NCBI GenBank assembly: GCA_963205255.1
Contig: CAUJIK010000012.1
Span: 1-38,298, forward strand
Length of the DNA: 38,298 bases
Reading direction: 5' to 3'
DNA from: Pseudomonadota bacterium
Lineage (GTDB): Bacteria; Pseudomonadota; Gammaproteobacteria; Steroidobacterales; Steroidobacteraceae
Position 1 is the stretch's first letter, and every line of letters starts with the position of its first letter. The notes under the pieces are model-generated. The model ran no database searches. It had not been told where the DNA came from and worked only from the letters and a program-made list of their open reading frames with translations. The translations under genes were made by a program, and so were the position numbers. Shown piece after piece: positions 33,655-38,298 of this stretch.

Positions 33655-35719
33655 CTTTACAGATTTCGCCTTTGCGTTCTGCGGGCTGGCCTTCATCGCC
33701 CTCGCGGTGAGCCTGCGTCCCGGGGCCATGGCCATGGGCCTGCCGCGGTTGCGGCTGCGCATCGCGGCACTGTTCACCGTGCTGTGGGCAGTGGCCGGGT
33801 GGGCCGTGGTGAGCAATGGCCTGATCGACGCGGCCCTTTCCAGGCTCCTTTCCTATGCGCTGGTGGGGGTGTGGATCTGGCAGCTGGCTCCCTATGCCAG
33901 AGCACAGGGGCAGCCGCACCTCCTGCTGCTGGGTCTGGAAGGCGCGGGGGCGTTGACACTGGTCATCGCCCTGGGCTGGATGCTCGCCGCCGCGCGCGTG
34001 CCGGCCCTTCCCGCGCCGTCGCTGGCCGTGCTGTCGATGCTGGGTCTGGCGCTGTGTGCCTTCGGCCTGTTCGCGCTGGAACAGATCCACCGCAATACCC
34101 ATGCCGGCGCCCTGTCGGCCATGCGCTGGCTGGGGCTGGGTGTGGGCGGCGTGCTCGTGGCTGAACTGATGATCTGTGCCGAGGCTCTGCTGGTCGGCAC
34201 GATCCCCGAAGTGCTGAAGCCGGTGCGCGCGCTCATTCACGGGCTGTGCGCGCTGGCCATGGTTCGCGGCGCGCGCCGCATGCCTGAATGGCAGCTGGGC
34301 TTGTCCGTGTCGCGCCATGTGGCGTTTTACGTCGGATCAATCCTGCTGGTGGGCGGGTATCTGGTGCTGATGGCGCTGGCGGGCTGGCTGATGCTGCGCT
34401 ATGCCGGTCAGTGGCATCCGGTGGCGAGCGTGGGCTTTGCATTGATGGCGGCGCTGGCCCTGGGGCTGTCGCTTTTCTCCGGCGGGCTCTTCAAGCGCCT
34501 CAAGGTGCTCATCAGCGCCCATTTCTATCCGCACCGTTACGACTATCGCGTCGAATGGATGCGCTTCACCCGCACGCTGTCGGAACCTGCACCGGACACA
34601 GACGTTCCGCAACGGGCCATCCGCGCGCTGGCGCAGATCATCGGCAGTCCCAGCGGCAGCCTGTGGCGGCGCGAGCCCGATGGGGAGCGCTATGTGCGCG
34701 CCGCCGACTGGCCGGGGCAGGGCGAGAGCTCACCCTCGCTGTCAGTGAACGAGCCGCTGCCAGTCTACATGCTGCGCACGGGCTGGCTGGTGGATCTGGC
34801 TGAGCTGGCGCGCAAACCGGATCTCTACGGCAATCTGTGCATCGATCCGCAGCCCCTGGGTATGCCTGCCGATGCGTTGCTGGTGCCGTTGCTGCATATC
34901 GACCAGCTGTATGGCTGGATCGTGTTGCACCGCGCGCCCCGGCAGGGGCAGCTTGATTTCGAGGATCGTGACCTGCTGAAAGTCGCCGGCCGCCATGTGG
35001 CTGCGCACCTGGCGCAGCTGGATGTGGATGCGCGTCTGGCCGAGGCGCATCAATTCGAGACCTACAACCGCATGACGGCCTTCGTCATGCACGACCTCAA
35101 GAATATCGCGGCCCAGCTGCGCCTGATTTCCCAGAACGCCGAGCGTCATCGCCGCAATCCGGAGTTCGTCGAAGACGCCTTCCGCACCGTGGCGGCTGCC
35201 GCGGCGCGCATGACCAAGCTGATCTCGCAGCTGGCCAGTGGTCGCGAGGGGGGCACGCTGCAGACGCTGGATCTTGCCAGCTGCGCGGAGCGCGCAGCGT
35301 TGCGCTGCAGTGGCAATGCGCCGGTGCCACAGGTTGTTGCCGAGGAACGGCCCAGTGTGTTCGCCGACATGGAGCACCTGACCGCCGTCATCGAGCACGC
35401 CATCCGCAATGCGCAGGATGCCACGCCTGCCGGCGGCGAGATCCGCATCGAGGTGGGCCGGCGCGGTCAGCGGCCGCTGCTGGCCGTGGTGGATACCGGC
35501 AGTGGCATGGACGCGAGATTCCTGCGCGAGAGGCTGTTCCGCCCCTTCGACACCACCAAGGGTTCGCGCGGCATGGGCGTTGGCGCCTTCCAGATCCGCG
35601 AGTACCTGCGGTCGCTGGGCGGGGAGGTGGAGGTGCAGTCCGAGCCCGGGCGCGGCACGCGGTTCACGATGATTTTTGCCGACCAGTCCATCCTGTCGAT
35701 GGACCGCAAGGCAGGCTGA
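33644..35719 (+). CDS. prsK: PEP-CTERM system sensor histidine kinase PrsK
   Basis: A 691-residue membrane sensor kinase of the exosortase (XrtA) system. The N-terminal ~290 residues hold about eight to nine hydrophobic segments. A GAF-like domain follows around 310-465 (SLWRREPDGERYVRAADWPG, LLVPLLHIDQLYGWIVLHR). The phosphoacceptor His is in VMHDLKN near residue 482. The ATPase domain at about 570-690 shows EHAIRNAQDATP (N box), VVDTGSGM (G1) and KGSRGMGVGAFQIREYLRSLGGEVEV (G2) given here in parts: KGSRGMGVGAFQ and IREYLRSLGG. It pairs with PrsR, encoded seven bases downstream, and probably senses an envelope or polysaccharide cue. There is no strong Shine-Dalgarno at ATG 33644; an inverted repeat spans it. 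Confidence 0.93.
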   Translation: MSVGFTDFAFAFCGLAFIALAVSLRPGAMAMGLPRLRLRIAALFTVLWAVAGWAVVSNGLIDAALSRLLSYALVGVWIWQLAPYARAQGQPHLLLLGLEGAGALTLVIALGWMLAAARVPALPAPSLAVLSMLGLALCAFGLFALEQIHRNTHAGALSAMRWLGLGVGGVLVAELMICAEALLVGTIPEVLKPVRALIHGLCALAMVRGARRMPEWQLGLSVSRHVAFYVGSILLVGGYLVLMALAGWLMLRYAGQWHPVASVGFALMAALALGLSLFSGGLFKRLKVLISAHFYPHRYDYRVEWMRFTRTLSEPAPDTDVPQRAIRALAQIIGSPSGSLWRREPDGERYVRAADWPGQGESSPSLSVNEPLPVYMLRTGWLVDLAELARKPDLYGNLCIDPQPLGMPADALLVPLLHIDQLYGWIVLHRAPRQGQLDFEDRDLLKVAGRHVAAHLAQLDVDARLAEAHQFETYNRMTAFVMHDLKNIAAQLRLISQNAERHRRNPEFVEDAFRTVAAAAARMTKLISQLASGREGGTLQTLDLASCAERAALRCSGNAPVPQVVAEERPSVFADMEHLTAVIEHAIRNAQDATPAGGEIRIEVGRRGQRPLLAVVDTGSGMDARFLRERLFRPFDTTKGSRGMGVGAFQIREYLRSLGGEVEVQSEPGRGTRFTMIFADQSILSMDRKAG

Positions 35720-35726
35720 GGAAGCG

Positions 35727-37135
<1,409 letters not shown>

Positions 37136-37139
<4 letters not shown>

Positions 37140-38298
37140 TCCCGGGGGCACGCCCGCTTCTGGCCACGATACTGGTGGCACTGGCACTGACCGGATGCGG
37201 CCGCGGCGTCGATCCGGCAACGGCCGTGAACGAAGCGCAAGCGCTGATCGAAGCCGGCAAATCGGGCGAAGCGCGCATCCTGCTGAAGAATGCGCTGGCC
37301 AGGCAGGCTGACCTGCCCGGTGCCCGCGAGGTACTGGCCCGCATTGCGCTGGAAGAGGGCGATGCGCGCGCCGCCGGCGATGAGCTGGCGGCGATCGACA
37401 AGGCGCAGCTGAGCCCGGATGCACAGGTGCTCAAGGTGCGGGTGGCGCTGGCGCTGGGAAGGGTCGATGAGGCGCAGCGCGCGCTTGAAGCCGCGCAGGA
37501 CGGTCTGGCGGAACCCGAACACACCTTGCTGCGTGCCAGTGTGCTGAGCGCCCAGGGCGCCACGGCCGAATCCCTCGCATTGCTGCGGGCGGCGCAGCAG
37601 CAGCGGCCGCAGAACGGGCAGGTTGCGGTGCAGATCGCCGGCAATCTCGCCGCCATGGGCAATCTCGACGGCGCGCTGGCCGAACTGGACCGGTACCTCG
37701 CCTCCAGTTCGACGGATCGTGTCGATGCCCTGCGCGCCCGCGGTGGTCTGAAGCTGCGGCAGGGGGCGTCAGAGCAGGCCGTTGCGGATCTGCGGGCCGC
37801 CCTGCAGTCCGCACCTCCGAACTGGCCGCTTGGCGACCGGCTTGCCACGGAACTGGTGATCGCAGATGCGATGCTCGCCGCCGGCCAGATGAGTGCCGCG
37901 CGCGAACAGATCGACCGCGTTGCGAAGACCTGGCCGGGCATGCTGGGCACCGAAGTGCTGCAGGCAAGCCTGGCTCTCCTGGAAGGCCGCGTCGCGGAGG
38001 CCGTCGATCGCCTCACTCCGATCGTCGAGGCCACTCCCGAGAACATCCGTCTGCGATACCTGCTGGTGGATGCGCTGATGCGCTCCGGCAATATTGCACG
38101 CGCCACTGAAGTGCTGGAGAAGAGCACCGCCGCCGAGTCGGCCGAGTCTCCGGCCCGGCGCGCACTGGCCGCGTTGTGGATGCAGCAGGGCCGACCCGAT
38201 CGCGTCATCGCGCTGCTGGGCGAAGGTGGCGGCGCCACACTGGAACAGGGTGCCGCCACGGACGATCTGCTCGCGACGGCGCGGCTGGCGCGCGCGCG
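37136..38298 (+). CDS. prsT: PEP-CTERM system TPR-repeat lipoprotein PrsT (3' end outside window)
   Basis: The frame opens at GTG 37136, overlapping the prsR stop by four bases, with GGAGGA five bases upstream, and stays open to the right edge, giving 387 visible residues. It starts with a lipoprotein signal ending in the lipobox LTGC (Cys21), then becomes an alpha-helical array rich in Ala, Leu, Glu and Arg with tetratricopeptide-like periodicity (for example AQALIEAGKSGEARILLKNA and LDGALAELDRYLA). Order and architecture match PrsT, which follows prsK and prsR in exosortase loci; full-length members are about 900 residues. It probably serves envelope assembly or polysaccharide export, by association only. 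The name relies on context, as the 3' half is unseen. Confidence 0.88.

Overview
The window reads as a chromosomal segment of a high-GC gammaproteobacterium. The run yicC / PP2C phosphatase / rph / rdgB / hemW is a gammaproteobacterial neighbourhood, and the right end carries the PrsK-PrsR-PrsT genes typical of exosortase (XrtA/EpsH) PEP-CTERM systems. I cannot name the genus. The lineage guess (Nevskiales, Steroidobacterales or Xanthomonadales-like) is inference only.

Region 1 (2-10948) is an acquired island. Four overlapping plus-strand genes encode a large DEAH helicase with a DUF1998 end (DruE-like, cut by the left edge), a DUF4338 protein (DruA-like), a protein with a CoiA-like zinc knuckle, and an 837-residue coiled-coil protein with a degenerate P-loop-like end. 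This looks like a Druantia-type antiphage operon with an unusual gene order and two unrecognised subunits. It ends 40 bases from a convergent P4-type tyrosine integrase. The 189 bases between the integrase and yicC hold four AGCTAC repeats and probably the attachment site.

Region 2 (11138-18798) is core chromosome: yicC (minus), then a PP2C phosphatase, RNase PH, RdgB and HemW. A 323-base gap follows with two perfect opposed DnaA boxes plus two weaker ones, a separate operator-like palindrome and a good sigma-70 promoter for rpmE. Then come rpmE, an M48 metalloprotease lipoprotein whose Shine-Dalgarno lies in a hairpin loop, and citrate synthase.

Region 3 (18841-21694, minus) holds two lipoproteins that share a fibronectin-type C-terminal domain; the larger adds seven Ig/cadherin-like repeats.

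Region 4 (21962-31066) is one tightly packed plus-strand run of nine genes. ManC makes GDP-mannose, RmlACDB makes dTDP-L-rhamnose, methylmalonyl-CoA mutase, MeaB and a VOC epimerase handle methylmalonyl-CoA, and a phosphopantetheinyl transferase closes the run.

Region 5 (31070-38298) belongs to a PEP-CTERM/exosortase system: two PEP-CTERM proteins (minus), an SGNH-like lipoprotein, the kinase PrsK, the sigma-54 activator PrsR and the TPR lipoprotein PrsT (cut by the right edge). Both PEP-CTERM genes have sigma-54 (-24/-12) promoters, one matching the consensus exactly, so a local PrsK-PrsR-RpoN circuit is strongly suggested. The sugar-nucleotide genes of region 4 would fit exopolysaccharide synthesis, which commonly accompanies such systems.
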